Shown here in pieces: positions 56,175 through 64,000 of a stretch of 64,000 nucleotides of DNA. How positions within the stretch are numbered: the first letter of the stretch is position 1; each line of letters opens with the position of its first letter. The stretch is from Verrucomicrobium sp. GTDB lineage: Bacteria; Verrucomicrobiota; Verrucomicrobiia; Methylacidiphilales; UBA1321. Where the stretch lies: the NCBI GenBank assembly GCA_017849585.1, contig JAFIGT010000034.1, positions 1 through 64,000 of the forward strand, written 5' to 3'. Below the pieces are notes generated by a model that had not been told where the DNA came from, made no database searches, and saw only the letters and a program-made list of their open reading frames with translations. Made by a program: the position numbers and the translations under genes.

Positions 56175-56279
56175 GTCCGCAGATTACGCAGATTCACGCA
56201 GATGTAGGGGGCGGTGGTGAAAACCATCGCCGATAAAAAACCTCAAAAAAATCTGTGTAAATCGGCGAAATCTGCGGAC
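56175..56279. repeat. Long nested inverted repeat between mutB and meaB
   Basis: A 29-nt arm (56175-56203) pairs with 56251-56279 at 24 of 29 positions. Inside, GGCGGTGGT (56210-56218) pairs with ACCATCGCC (56223-56231) with a single G-T pair. The outer arms carry the tandem words CGCAGATTACGCAGATTCACG. It fills almost the whole mutB-meaB gap. It resembles the short dispersed repeats seen in many genomes and may set RNA stability or folding. Confidence 0.8.
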
Positions 56280-56296
56280 AATCTGTTTTTAGAGCC

Positions 56297-57490
56297 ATGT
56301 CCAACACGCCACCAGACCCCTCACGCCCGGATTGGGTGCCCGACAATGCCGGGGCCGATTTCGCGACCCGCGTCATGAAGGGCGTCGACGGCGGTCACGA
56401 CGGCATGGGTACGCGCTTGGGCGACATGACGAAAGTTCCGAACCCTGCGAATCAAGACATCGCGTTGACGCCACCCCCTGAAGTCACTCCGCAACCGTTC
56501 CGCCGTCGCCGTTTGAGCGTCGAGGAATATGTGCAGGGCATTCTCGCGGGAGACCGCACCATTCTCGCCCGCGCCATTACGGTCGTGGAAAGCAATGCTG
56601 CTGCGGACTCCGATCTCTCGCAGGAAATCCTGCGCCAGATTCTGCCCCACACCGGCAAGAGCATGCGCGTCGGCATCACCGGCGTGCCTGGCGTCGGCAA
56701 GAGCACTTTTATTGAATCCTTCGGCTGCTACCTCTGCGAGCAGGGCCATCGCGTTGCTGTCCTCGCCGTCGATCCCAGTAGTTCCCTCACGCGCGGCAGT
56801 ATTCTCGGCGACAAAACGCGCATGGAGAAATTGAGCCGCGAAGCGAATGCCTTTATTCGTCCATCGCCCTCGGGTGGCACACTCGGCGGCGTCACCCGCA
56901 AGAGCCGCGAAACGATGCTCGTCTGCGAAGCGGCGGGCTTCGACGTGCTCCTCATCGAAACCGTCGGCGTCGGCCAGAGCGAAACCACTGTGCGCTCGAT
57001 GGTCGATTTCTTTTTGCTCCTCCTCATCACTGGGGCGGGCGACGAATTGCAGGGCATCAAGAAAGGCATCATCGAACTCGCCGATACCTTGCTCGTCACG
57101 AAAGCGGACGGGGACAACGAACTCCGCGCGCAAACTTTTTGCGGCGACATGGAGCGTGTCATTCATCATCTCGCGTCTCCCACGCACGGGTGGAAACCTC
57201 GTGCCATCCGCTGCTCTGCGCTCACCGGCGCGGGCATTCCCGAAGCGTGGACGATTATCGAAACCTTCAAGGCGCTCACGAGTGCGCACGGTTCCTTTGA
57301 GCAACGTCGCCGCGAACAAACCCTCGAATGGGTCCACGCCATGGCTCACGACGCCCTGCTTGCCGCGTTCCATCAACACCCCGCCGTGAAGACGCTCCTG
57401 CCCGAAATCGAGAAGCAAGTCCTCGACGGTCAGATCCCCGCTGCAAGCGCCGCGCAAAGTTTGCTGGCGAAGTTCACCTATCCTTTGTGA
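56297..57490 (+). CDS. meaB: Methylmalonyl-CoA mutase-associated GTPase MeaB
   Basis: A 397-residue G3E-family GTPase that loads and protects the cobalamin of mutase. The Walker A motif is GVPGVGKST (129-137), with AVDPSSSLTRGSILGDKTRM, PSPSGGTLGGVTRKSRE, LLIETVGVGQSE and the C-terminal arm. The first 75 residues are a polar extension longer than in E. coli ArgK/YgfD. The operon context with mutAB is diagnostic. Confidence 0.95.
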   Translation: MSNTPPDPSRPDWVPDNAGADFATRVMKGVDGGHDGMGTRLGDMTKVPNPANQDIALTPPPEVTPQPFRRRRLSVEEYVQGILAGDRTILARAITVVESNAAADSDLSQEILRQILPHTGKSMRVGITGVPGVGKSTFIESFGCYLCEQGHRVAVLAVDPSSSLTRGSILGDKTRMEKLSREANAFIRPSPSGGTLGGVTRKSRETMLVCEAAGFDVLLIETVGVGQSETTVRSMVDFFLLLLITGAGDELQGIKKGIIELADTLLVTKADGDNELRAQTFCGDMERVIHHLASPTHGWKPRAIRCSALTGAGIPEAWTIIETFKALTSAHGSFEQRRREQTLEWVHAMAHDALLAAFHQHPAVKTLLPEIEKQVLDGQIPAASAAQSLLAKFTYPL

Positions 57491-57509
57491 TCGTTGATGA
57501 GGAGGTAAG

Positions 57510-57896
57510 ATGAAAAAGTGGCAGATTGCTTTCACGTGTGGCAGTCCGTTTCTGCTTGCTGGTTGTCTTTTGGAGCACTGGATCGGCCAGACGTTTTCCA
57601 CGGTTTTGATATTGATCGCAGGCGTGCTAATGTGGTGGGGTATCCAACTCCAAAAGAGAGACAAACAGAATGGTTCGCTTACCGAGCCAATATCCCGCGA
57701 AAAACGCGTTTCCCACATCGGCTGGGTGATATTTGCTGGAGGTGTCAGTTGTGTAATTGGTTTCTTCATGCTGCGTTTACATCACCCGCAATTTGGCGTA
57801 GCGACCCACCTGCTCATTTGCTCGTTCTCCTTTTTGCTTATTCTCGGAATTGCCTATTGGCGGTTGCGCCAAATTCGGGCAAATCGCTCGGAATGA
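57510..57896 (+). CDS. Small four-helix membrane protein
   Basis: A 128-residue protein with four hydrophobic helices: two N-terminal (IAFTCGSPFLLAGCL; TVLILIAGVLMWWGI), a polar loop, then two more. GAGGAGG seven bases upstream is a strong ribosome site. Unrecognised family. It lies 19 bp after meaB but its relation to propionate metabolism is unclear. Confidence 0.6.
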   Translation: MKKWQIAFTCGSPFLLAGCLLEHWIGQTFSTVLILIAGVLMWWGIQLQKRDKQNGSLTEPISREKRVSHIGWVIFAGGVSCVIGFFMLRLHHPQFGVATHLLICSFSFLLILGIAYWRLRQIRANRSE

Positions 57897-57969
57897 GCCT
57901 CAGCAGGTTTACTGTGTCGGGCCAACTTTGACTTGAGGCAGCAAAGCGTTCCATGCAGGCTCCCTCGCA

Positions 57970-59544
57970 ATGAGCGAGCGGTGTGTGAACCAATCGGGAG
58001 AGGAGAGGCAACGAGGGCATTGGGGGGCAAGAATCGTCCTTATCGTCGGCTTTCTCGGCTGCGCCGTCTGTCTTTTCTATGGCTGGAACCGGACTTTGCT
58101 CGACCTGCATGGGTTTCGGCAGGCGCAGACGGCGATTAGCGCCTACTATTTCATTCACGAGGGATTTACTCTCGACTATCAAACGCCGGTTCTGGGCAAA
58201 CCTTGGGCGATTCCTTTTGAATTTCCGCTGTATCAAGCTCTCGTGGCGCTGCTAGTCAAGGCCACGGGATGGCCACTCGATCAGACCGGGCGTGGGGTCA
58301 GTCTTTTCTTTTGGGTGGCGACGGCGGCACCTCTTTATGGACTGCTGAGATTGTGGAAGGTCGAACGCTGGTGGTGCGGAGCTATCCTGCTCCTCGTGTG
58401 GAGTACGCCCACTTATTTGTTTTGGTCGCGCACGTTTATGATCGAATCCACGGCGCTGTTTTTTTCGCTGGCGTATCTTTACGCTACCATACGCGCCGTG
58501 CGGCAGCGTTCCATGCTTTGGTTCATACTAGCGCTGATGTGTGGGGTGTTGGCCGGATTGCAAAAGGCGACCACGTTTCTGATTGTTCTGGTTCCACTCC
58601 TTGGTTTCTCTGCTGGTGAAATCTGGCGGTGCTACCAGTCTCGCGCCGCGTGGAAAGGAAAGGCTCTGGCGGTGGTCACCCTGATGCTGCTTCCGCTGGG
58701 GGCGACGGTATTGTGGACGCGGCATACCGATGCGCTGAAAGCGCGCAATCCCCTAGGGAAGGATATTCTGATATCGTCGTCGTCCTATCAGCGCTACTGG
58801 ATTTACGGCAATTTGTCGCAACGGCTCCATCCCAAGACCTGGGTGCATTTGCTCCACCGCGAGTATGGTTACGGAGTCGGCCGTCGCTCCATCGTTTTGT
58901 CGCTGGCCGTGATGGTGACATTGCTCTGGGCGATGTACCGGGCACCGCAGTGGCGCGCGACCTTGTCAGTTCTCGGGGCTGCCTATGTGGCGGGACCGCT
59001 GGCATTCACCAATCTGTTTCACATGCACGATTATTACTCTTACGAGAATCAGCTTTACCTCGTGCTCGCCTTTGCCCTGGCCCTGTACGCCTGCCGGGAG
59101 TCTCTCCCCGCGCGCTGGAGGCGCATCCTGCCCTGTGCGGTGATCTTGTTGTGGACGGGAGCTGGTTTTGCCGCGTATCGGTACGATTATGTGTACTCCA
59201 TCCGCTGCGCGCCGGAACCTACAGCGCTGCTTCGCGAATTGGAACCGCTGACGCAGGCCGGTCGTCCCCAGGATGTATTGCTCATCTACGGGCAATACTG
59301 GGATTCCACCGTACCCTATTACAGTCGCCGCAAGGCCGTCATGCATTATGGTGCTGGGCTCCTTAAGCCGGAAGCATTTCGCGCTGCTTTGGACGCCCTG
59401 ACTCCGAATGAGAAAATTGCCGCCATGGTGGTGAGTGGCGATCTGGCAGCCGATTCCGCTTTCGTTGCCGAACGGATTCAGACATTCGATTTGCACTCCA
59501 CCCCGATTCGCACCCGATGGGGCGACTTCTATCTGAAAAAATAG
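57970..59544 (+). CDS. GT-C fold membrane glycosyltransferase (ArnT/PMT-like)
   Basis: A 524-residue protein with about ten helices and a C-terminal periplasmic-looking domain. The first loop LHGFRQAQTA is rich in charged residues, like the catalytic loop of dolichyl-phosphate-mannose-dependent enzymes, and FWSRTFMIEST follows. Such enzymes use polyprenyl-phosphate sugars, perhaps made by the gene at 38703. It interrupts the propionate gene series. The acceptor is unknown. Confidence 0.72.
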   Translation: MSERCVNQSGEERQRGHWGARIVLIVGFLGCAVCLFYGWNRTLLDLHGFRQAQTAISAYYFIHEGFTLDYQTPVLGKPWAIPFEFPLYQALVALLVKATGWPLDQTGRGVSLFFWVATAAPLYGLLRLWKVERWWCGAILLLVWSTPTYLFWSRTFMIESTALFFSLAYLYATIRAVRQRSMLWFILALMCGVLAGLQKATTFLIVLVPLLGFSAGEIWRCYQSRAAWKGKALAVVTLMLLPLGATVLWTRHTDALKARNPLGKDILISSSSYQRYWIYGNLSQRLHPKTWVHLLHREYGYGVGRRSIVLSLAVMVTLLWAMYRAPQWRATLSVLGAAYVAGPLAFTNLFHMHDYYSYENQLYLVLAFALALYACRESLPARWRRILPCAVILLWTGAGFAAYRYDYVYSIRCAPEPTALLRELEPLTQAGRPQDVLLIYGQYWDSTVPYYSRRKAVMHYGAGLLKPEAFRAALDALTPNEKIAAMVVSGDLAADSAFVAERIQTFDLHSTPIRTRWGDFYLKK

Positions 59545-59770
59545 CCCCTCCCGCCCTTCCAATGCAGGCGGAAGAGATTTCCATGGGGATGGAAGTTATT
59601 GATGGAAAATAAGTAAGAAAGAAGGGGGCGGCGTAAAATTTTTCGCAAGAGACGGCACATTTTTATTGCAATAGGATAACTAATATACATACTTTTACCC
59701 GATAAGATTAATTAATGAATCTTCCCCGCTAACGCGAGGATAGGCCAACTACGAAGAAAGTGAGACGCCC

Positions 59771-60211
59771 ATGAGCATCAAGAAAATCGACCACCTCGGC
59801 ATTGCCGTTCGTTCCCTCGACGAATCCATCAAATATTACGAGACCGTCCTCGGTCTCAAGTGCGAGCACCGCGAGGAAGTGCCCTCTCAAAAAGTGCGCA
59901 CTGCCTTCTTTGCCGTGGGCGAAGTGCATGTCGAACTGCTCGAGCCGACGGCGGAAGACAGCCCCATTGCGAAGTTTCTCGCGAAGAATGGCGAAGGCAT
60001 CCATCACGTGGCCTTTGGCAGCGACGACGTTGTGGGCCAGCTCGCCCAGGCCAAGGCGGCCGGTGCGCAGCTCATTCACGAAACGCCGATTGACGGCGCG
60101 GGCAACAAGCTCGTGGCGTTCCTGCACCCGAAGTCGACTCACGGTGTGCTGACCGAATTTTGCCAGCCCAAGGGCGGATGCTCCTGCGGCGGCGACCATC
60201 ATCACCACTAA
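59771..60211 (+). CDS. mce: Methylmalonyl-CoA epimerase
   Basis: A 146-residue VOC-fold metalloenzyme interconverting (R)- and (S)-methylmalonyl-CoA. DHLGIAVRSLDESIKYYE carries metal ligand His8, GIHHVAF carries His79 and TEF has Glu129. The tail is unusual: GGCSCGGDHHHH, with two Cys and four terminal His, a natural metal-binding tail. It begins the second propionate gene block; an AT-rich 226-bp gap precedes it. Confidence 0.95.
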   Translation: MSIKKIDHLGIAVRSLDESIKYYETVLGLKCEHREEVPSQKVRTAFFAVGEVHVELLEPTAEDSPIAKFLAKNGEGIHHVAFGSDDVVGQLAQAKAAGAQLIHETPIDGAGNKLVAFLHPKSTHGVLTEFCQPKGGCSCGGDHHHH

Positions 60212-60260
60212 ACCCTGATTTTAAACCCGAAACCAACGAAGGTATTCAAAGGAACAGCCC

Positions 60261-61814
60261 ATGCCTATTTCCGCTGCAGTAGTTGACAAGCTCAGAAAGA
60301 AACGCGACGTCGCCATCAATGGCGGCGGCAAAGACAAGCTCGAAGAGCGCCGCAAGAAGGGCCTCATGACGGCCCGTGATCGTTTGGACAATCTCTACGA
60401 CGCGAATACCTTCCAGGAGCGCGGTCTGTACGCCGAACACAACTGCACGAACTTCGGCATGATGGGCAAGAGCCTGCCGGCGGACGGCGTCGTCACCGGC
60501 ACCGGTTACGTTGCGGGCGTTCCCGTGGCGGCCTTCAGCCAGGACTTCACGGTCGCGGGCGGTTCGCTGGGCAACATCCACGCGAAGAAGATCGTCAACC
60601 TGATGGACTACGCGCTCAAGGCGGGTCTGCCGATCGTCGGCTTCATGGATTCGGGTGGGGCGCGCATTCAGGAAGGCGTGGAATCGCTTTCCGGATACGG
60701 ACAGGTGTTCTTCCACAACGTGCTCGCCTCCGGCGTGGTCCCGCAGATCGCGGTCATCGCTGGTCCTTGCGCGGGCGGCGCGGCGTACTCGCCGGCGTTG
60801 ACTGACTTCCAGATCATGATCAAGAAGCAGGCCAACATGTTCATCTGCGGCCCGGACGTCATCAAGGCGGCCACCGGTCAGACTTGCACGATGGAAGAAG
60901 TCGGTAGCGCGGCGGCTCACGCCACCATCTCCGGCAACATCCACTTCGTCGCCGAGAACGACACGCATGCGATTCAGATCGTCAAGCAGTTGCTCTCCTA
61001 CCTGCCGTCCAACAATCTGGTCGATCCGCCCCACAAGCTGCCCCCGACCCTGTCGCTGACCAAGCACAAGAGCATGGAAGCGCTCGTGCCGGAAGATCCG
61101 AAGGCTCCGCTCGACATGGCGGCGGTGATCGGAAAGCTTTTTGATGCGAATACCTTCCTCGAAGTGCAGCGCGACTTTGCGAAGAACATCATCGTTGGCT
61201 TTGCCCGCTTGAAGGGCATGGTGGTGGCCATCATCGCCAACCAGCCGATGGTCAAGGCTGGCACGCTCGATATCGACGCCTCCGACAAGGCGGCCCGGTT
61301 CATCCGTTTCGCCAACTGCTTCAACATCCCGATCATCACGCTGGTCGACGTCCCCGGCTTCCTGCCCGGTCTGGCCCAGGAGCGCGGCGGCATCATCCGT
61401 CACGGCGCGAAGATGCTCTTCGCGTACTCCGCGGCGACCGTGCCGAAGATCACCATGATCCTGCGCAAAGCCTACGGCGGTGCGTACCTCGCCATGTGCT
61501 CGAAGGATCTGGGAGCCGATTACGTTCTTGCGTGGCCCACGGCGGAAATCGCCGTCATGGGTGCCGAGGGCGCCGTCAAGGTTCTCTATCGCAAGGAAAT
61601 TGCCGCCGCCGCCGACCCGAAGGCCAAGGAAGCCGAACTCATCGCGGATTATCGCGACAAGTTCGCCTCGCCCTACCAGGCCGCCAGCAAGGCGATGATC
61701 GACGACATCATCGAGCCCGCCGACACCCGCGCGGCCCTCGCCATGACGTTGCGCAATCTCCTCTCCAAGCGTGAAACCCGCCCGCCGAAAAAGCACGGCA
61801 ACATCCCGCTCTAA
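60261..61814 (+). CDS. Acyl-CoA carboxyltransferase 12S-type subunit (MmdA/PccB-like)
   Basis: A 517-residue crotonase-fold carboxyltransferase. GGARIQEGVESLSGY and GPCAGGAAYSPALTDF form the acyl-CoA and biotin pockets of the N half, and LRKAYGGAYLAMCSKDLGADY those of the C half. It moves CO2 between (S)-methylmalonyl-CoA and biotin. With the 5S subunit and the biotin carrier it would form transcarboxylase; with a membrane beta subunit it would be a Na+-pumping decarboxylase. AAGGA precedes the start. Confidence 0.93.
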   Translation: MPISAAVVDKLRKKRDVAINGGGKDKLEERRKKGLMTARDRLDNLYDANTFQERGLYAEHNCTNFGMMGKSLPADGVVTGTGYVAGVPVAAFSQDFTVAGGSLGNIHAKKIVNLMDYALKAGLPIVGFMDSGGARIQEGVESLSGYGQVFFHNVLASGVVPQIAVIAGPCAGGAAYSPALTDFQIMIKKQANMFICGPDVIKAATGQTCTMEEVGSAAAHATISGNIHFVAENDTHAIQIVKQLLSYLPSNNLVDPPHKLPPTLSLTKHKSMEALVPEDPKAPLDMAAVIGKLFDANTFLEVQRDFAKNIIVGFARLKGMVVAIIANQPMVKAGTLDIDASDKAARFIRFANCFNIPIITLVDVPGFLPGLAQERGGIIRHGAKMLFAYSAATVPKITMILRKAYGGAYLAMCSKDLGADYVLAWPTAEIAVMGAEGAVKVLYRKEIAAAADPKAKEAELIADYRDKFASPYQAASKAMIDDIIEPADTRAALAMTLRNLLSKRETRPPKKHGNIPL

Positions 61815-61825
61815 CCGAGAACACC

Positions 61826-62272
61826 ATGGAAATCGTACTCTCCATCATAGCCCTCGTCGTGGGCGCGATTGCGATAGCGCAAGTCGCCTCACTGCGCCGG
61901 GAAAACCGCGAGGTACTGGAGGAACTCAAGGCGTTGCGCACAGCGGTGGACGCCTTTGAGGCGCCCGCCCGGGGCGAATCCGCCGAGACCGTCGTCAACC
62001 TGCAAAGCAATGGCAACAGCGGCGTCGCCGCTTCGTCCGCGCCCGCTCCGGCGGCTGCGACCGAGGTGAAGACCCCTGCTGGCAGTGCGGAAATTCCCGC
62101 CCACATCCTCGCCGTCATCGCGGCGAGCGTGGCCGGAACCCTCCGTGGCCAGTACCGCATCCTCGCCATTCAAGCGGCCAACGCGGCCCAGCAAGTAGCC
62201 GTGTCCGTGCCAGTCGTTGATTGGTCCCTTGAAGGCCGCCGCGAGATTTACTCCTCGCACAAGTTGAGATAA
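61826..62272 (+). CDS. OadG-like membrane-anchored small subunit
   Basis: A 148-residue protein with one N-terminal helix (EIVLSIIALVVGAIAIAQVA), a coiled-coil stretch (REVLEELKALRTAVDA), a Pro/Ala/Ser linker, a helical region and a conserved-looking end WSLEGRREIYSSHKLR. Small anchors in this position occur with Na+-pumping decarboxylases. No beta subunit was found in this window, so whether the complex is membrane-bound and pumps ions is open. It lies 11 bp after mmdA-like. Confidence 0.68.
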   Translation: MEIVLSIIALVVGAIAIAQVASLRRENREVLEELKALRTAVDAFEAPARGESAETVVNLQSNGNSGVAASSAPAPAAATEVKTPAGSAEIPAHILAVIAASVAGTLRGQYRILAIQAANAAQQVAVSVPVVDWSLEGRREIYSSHKLR

Positions 62273-62312
62273 GACTCCCCAGAATATAGAAACCATTTTA
62301 CTCCCTGAACAC

Positions 62313-62735
62313 ATGAAAAAACTACGGGTAACAGTTGAAGGCAAAGCTTACGAAGTGACGGTTGAAATCCTCGACCAGGGCCCCGAAGGCGCGCCCTTCA
62401 ACCCCCAGGGCGTTGCCAGTGCCCCCGCTCCGGCCGCTCCGATCGTTTCCGCCCCCATTGCCTCGGCCTCCGTCAGCGCGCCGGTCTCGGCTGCTCCGGC
62501 CGCCGCCGCCGCTCCGGCCGGTCCCGGCTCGGTTGTCAGCCAGCTTGCGGGCAAGATCGTCGCGATCAATGTCAAGGAAGGCGACGCCGTCAAGGAAGGC
62601 GACGTGCTCCTCTCCGTCGAAGCCATGAAGATGAACACCTACATCAACGCGCCGCGCGCCGGCAAGGTGAAGAAGGTCAACGTCGCCATGGGTGATGCCG
62701 TCAACGAAGGTCAATCCCTCATCGAACTCGAATAA
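62313..62735 (+). CDS. Biotin carboxyl carrier subunit (1.3S/MmdC-like)
   Basis: A 140-residue carrier. Residues 1-20 (LRVTVEGKAYEVTVEIL) mirror the end of the 5S protein, a Pro/Ala linker follows (30-70), and a barrel-sandwich biotinyl domain has EAMKM with Lys106 as the biotinylation site. It shuttles carboxyl groups between the 12S and 5S active sites. Downstream birA would supply its biotin. Confidence 0.93.
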   Translation: MKKLRVTVEGKAYEVTVEILDQGPEGAPFNPQGVASAPAPAAPIVSAPIASASVSAPVSAAPAAAAAPAGPGSVVSQLAGKIVAINVKEGDAVKEGDVLLSVEAMKMNTYINAPRAGKVKKVNVAMGDAVNEGQSLIELE

Positions 62736-62819
62736 ACGCAAACCTGGGGGTTGCACGGGGGCTGGATGGACTGCGCTGCCAAAAGAGAAGCGTGAACGAA
62801 GAACAAAGCGTTTAAACGT

Positions 62820-63587
62820 ATGAGTTACCAAGTCATCCATCGCGGTCCCCAACCCATGATCCGGCCCACCGCCGAAGGGTGGGCCGTGCATTGCGTGGAG
62901 GAAGTGACCTCCACCAACGATCTCTGCCGCGCTCTCCCCGAGTGGAACGCGGTCCTCGCCATCCGCCAGACAGCCGGTCGCGGTCGCACCGGCAAATCCT
63001 GGGTCTCCGACGCCGGTGGCCTCTGGATGTCCATGGTCATCCCCGCCGACGGCCCCCGCTCCCGCTGGGAACCGCTCCCGCTCGTCATGGGCTGGACACT
63101 CCTCGGCGTCCTGCGCCAACTCGGCGTGAAGGATCTGCGCTTGCGCTGGCCGAACGACGTCATGGTGGGCGACCGCAAACTCGCCGGACTCCTGGTTGAG
63201 CGCTACAACGAAGCCACCGCCGTCATCGGCCTCGGCATCAACATCACCAATCATCCCGAGCACACCTCGCCCGAACTCCTCGGCCAGTCGACCCGCCTGA
63301 AGGACCTCCTCCCGCACGTCCCCAAGCCCGAATCGCTCGCCGATGCCATCCTCGTCGCCACCCGGCGTATGCAGGAAAAAATGGTCGCGCAGGGATTCAC
63401 CGCTTTCGTCGACGAAATCAACGCCGCCTGGGGCCAACCCCGGCAAGTGGCCTGTGAATTGAAAGATCACACCCGCCAGGGCACCTTCTGCGGCATCGAC
63501 CAGGATGGCAACCTCCTCATGCAGGACGAGAGCGGCTCCACCTCCGCCCTCAGCGCCATCGAGGTCCGCATCATGAAAGAATTATGA
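62820..63587 (+). CDS. birA: Biotin-protein ligase
   Basis: A 255-residue class I ligase, without a DNA-binding domain, so not the repressor form. EEVTSTNDLCRAL, the biotinyl-AMP loop TAGRGRTGKSW (51-61), RWPNDVMVGDRKLAGLL and IGLGINI identify it; a C-terminal SH3-like domain closes it. It biotinylates the carrier encoded 84 bp upstream. The stop overlaps the next start (ATGA). Confidence 0.94.
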   Translation: MSYQVIHRGPQPMIRPTAEGWAVHCVEEVTSTNDLCRALPEWNAVLAIRQTAGRGRTGKSWVSDAGGLWMSMVIPADGPRSRWEPLPLVMGWTLLGVLRQLGVKDLRLRWPNDVMVGDRKLAGLLVERYNEATAVIGLGINITNHPEHTSPELLGQSTRLKDLLPHVPKPESLADAILVATRRMQEKMVAQGFTAFVDEINAAWGQPRQVACELKDHTRQGTFCGIDQDGNLLMQDESGSTSALSAIEVRIMKEL

Positions 63588-64000
63588 GTCAACTACCGTA
63601 CCCCAAACTTACTGCCGAAGAAGCCGCCGCCTTTATCCAACATGGCCAGACCGTAGGCTTCAGTGGATTCACCCCGGCCGGAACCCCCAAGGCCATCCCC
63701 ACCGCTATCGCCAAGCGCGCCGCTGCCGAACACGCCGCCGGTCGCCCCTTCAAGATCGGCGTCGTCACCGGAGCCTCCACCGGCCCGTCCCTCGACGGCG
63801 AACTCACCAAGGCCGATGCGATCTCCTTCCGCACCCCCTACCAGACCAACAATGATCTGCGCAAGGGCATCAACGCCGGCAAGGTCAGCTTCTTCGACAT
63901 GCACTTGTCGCAGCTCCCGCAGAACGTCCGCTACGGCTTCCTCGGCAAGGTTTCCGTTGCCGTCATCGAAGCGTCCGACCTGACTGCCGACGGCGAGATC
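63584..64000 (+). CDS. Acetyl-CoA hydrolase/CoA-transferase, succinyl-CoA type (partial)
   Basis: The first 139 codons of a gene cut by the window end. GFSGFTPAGTPKAIP, GVVTGASTGPSLDG, ADAISFRTPYQTNNDLRKGINAG and FFDMHLSQLPQNVRYGFLG match CoA-transferases of the Cat1/ScpC type, which pass CoA from propionyl-CoA or succinyl-CoA to succinate or acetate. Translationally coupled to birA. This would close the propionate cycle by freeing propionate and regenerating succinyl-CoA. Confidence 0.9.
   Translation, partial: MSQLPYPKLTAEEAAAFIQHGQTVGFSGFTPAGTPKAIPTAIAKRAAAEHAAGRPFKIGVVTGASTGPSLDGELTKADAISFRTPYQTNNDLRKGINAGKVSFFDMHLSQLPQNVRYGFLGKVSVAVIEASDLTADGEI

Overview
This window is about 64 kb of a GC-rich bacterial chromosome. 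It most likely belongs to the Verrucomicrobiota (PVC group). That placement is an inference from three things: several PEP-CTERM secreted proteins, LPS-related genes (gmhA and an LptF/LptG-type permease), and a complete-looking methylmalonyl-CoA route to propionate next to polysaccharide-degrading enzymes, in a genome where many genes have weak or no Shine-Dalgarno sequences. No rRNA, CRISPR array, prophage or insertion sequence was found. One tRNA (Arg, anticodon CCG) is present.

Layout. 0-10 kb: glucokinase; a small operon for two secreted proteins (one with a caspase-like His/Cys arrangement) followed by membrane proteins; an FAH-family hydrolase; a glycosyltransferase-SDR pair; and a two-gene ArsP/TIGR03943 permease system. 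10-24 kb: thiol peroxidase and an LPS-export permease divergent from gmhA; a cell-surface polysaccharide-deacetylase-like protein that has lost its catalytic motifs; a zinc alcohol dehydrogenase with an N-terminus resembling a microcompartment-targeting peptide; a secreted glycoside hydrolase pair; a cytidylate-kinase-like protein; a radical SAM protein; pfkA; a DUF4130 protein; and a secreted DPBB-like protein. 24-33 kb: the classic rpsB-tsf-pyrH-frr order, split by mntH/mntR and by two PEP-CTERM genes, one of which is fused to a type IV prepilin-like domain. 33-50 kb: response regulator, tRNA-Arg, TRIC-family channel, transketolase, another PEP-CTERM gene, glycosyltransferases, a phosphoesterase, YceI, moaD/moaE/modA, a GH106-type rhamnosidase, folE2 and tspO.

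50-64 kb is the metabolic core. It holds a 5S/PycB-type carboxyltransferase, both methylmalonyl-CoA mutase subunits, the MeaB GTPase, methylmalonyl-CoA epimerase, the 12S/MmdA carboxyltransferase, an OadG-like membrane-anchored small subunit, a biotin carrier, a biotin ligase and the start of a succinyl-CoA-type CoA-transferase. Together these would run the Wood-Werkman cycle: succinyl-CoA to methylmalonyl-CoA to propionyl-CoA, with carboxyl transfer to pyruvate and CoA transfer back to succinate. The rhamnosidase and the possible microcompartment-targeted dehydrogenase suggest deoxysugar breakdown as one input, but no shell gene is visible here.

The most unusual observations are: the PEP-CTERM/prepilin fusion; the encapsulation-peptide-like tail on the alcohol dehydrogenase; the NodB-fold protein with TFDDG changed to TINNG; a 196-nt two-copy element that aligns without gaps and supplies the last codons of a PEP-CTERM gene; a 46-nt two-copy element whose hairpin loop holds the stop codon of the gene before it; and a long nested inverted repeat between mutB and meaB.
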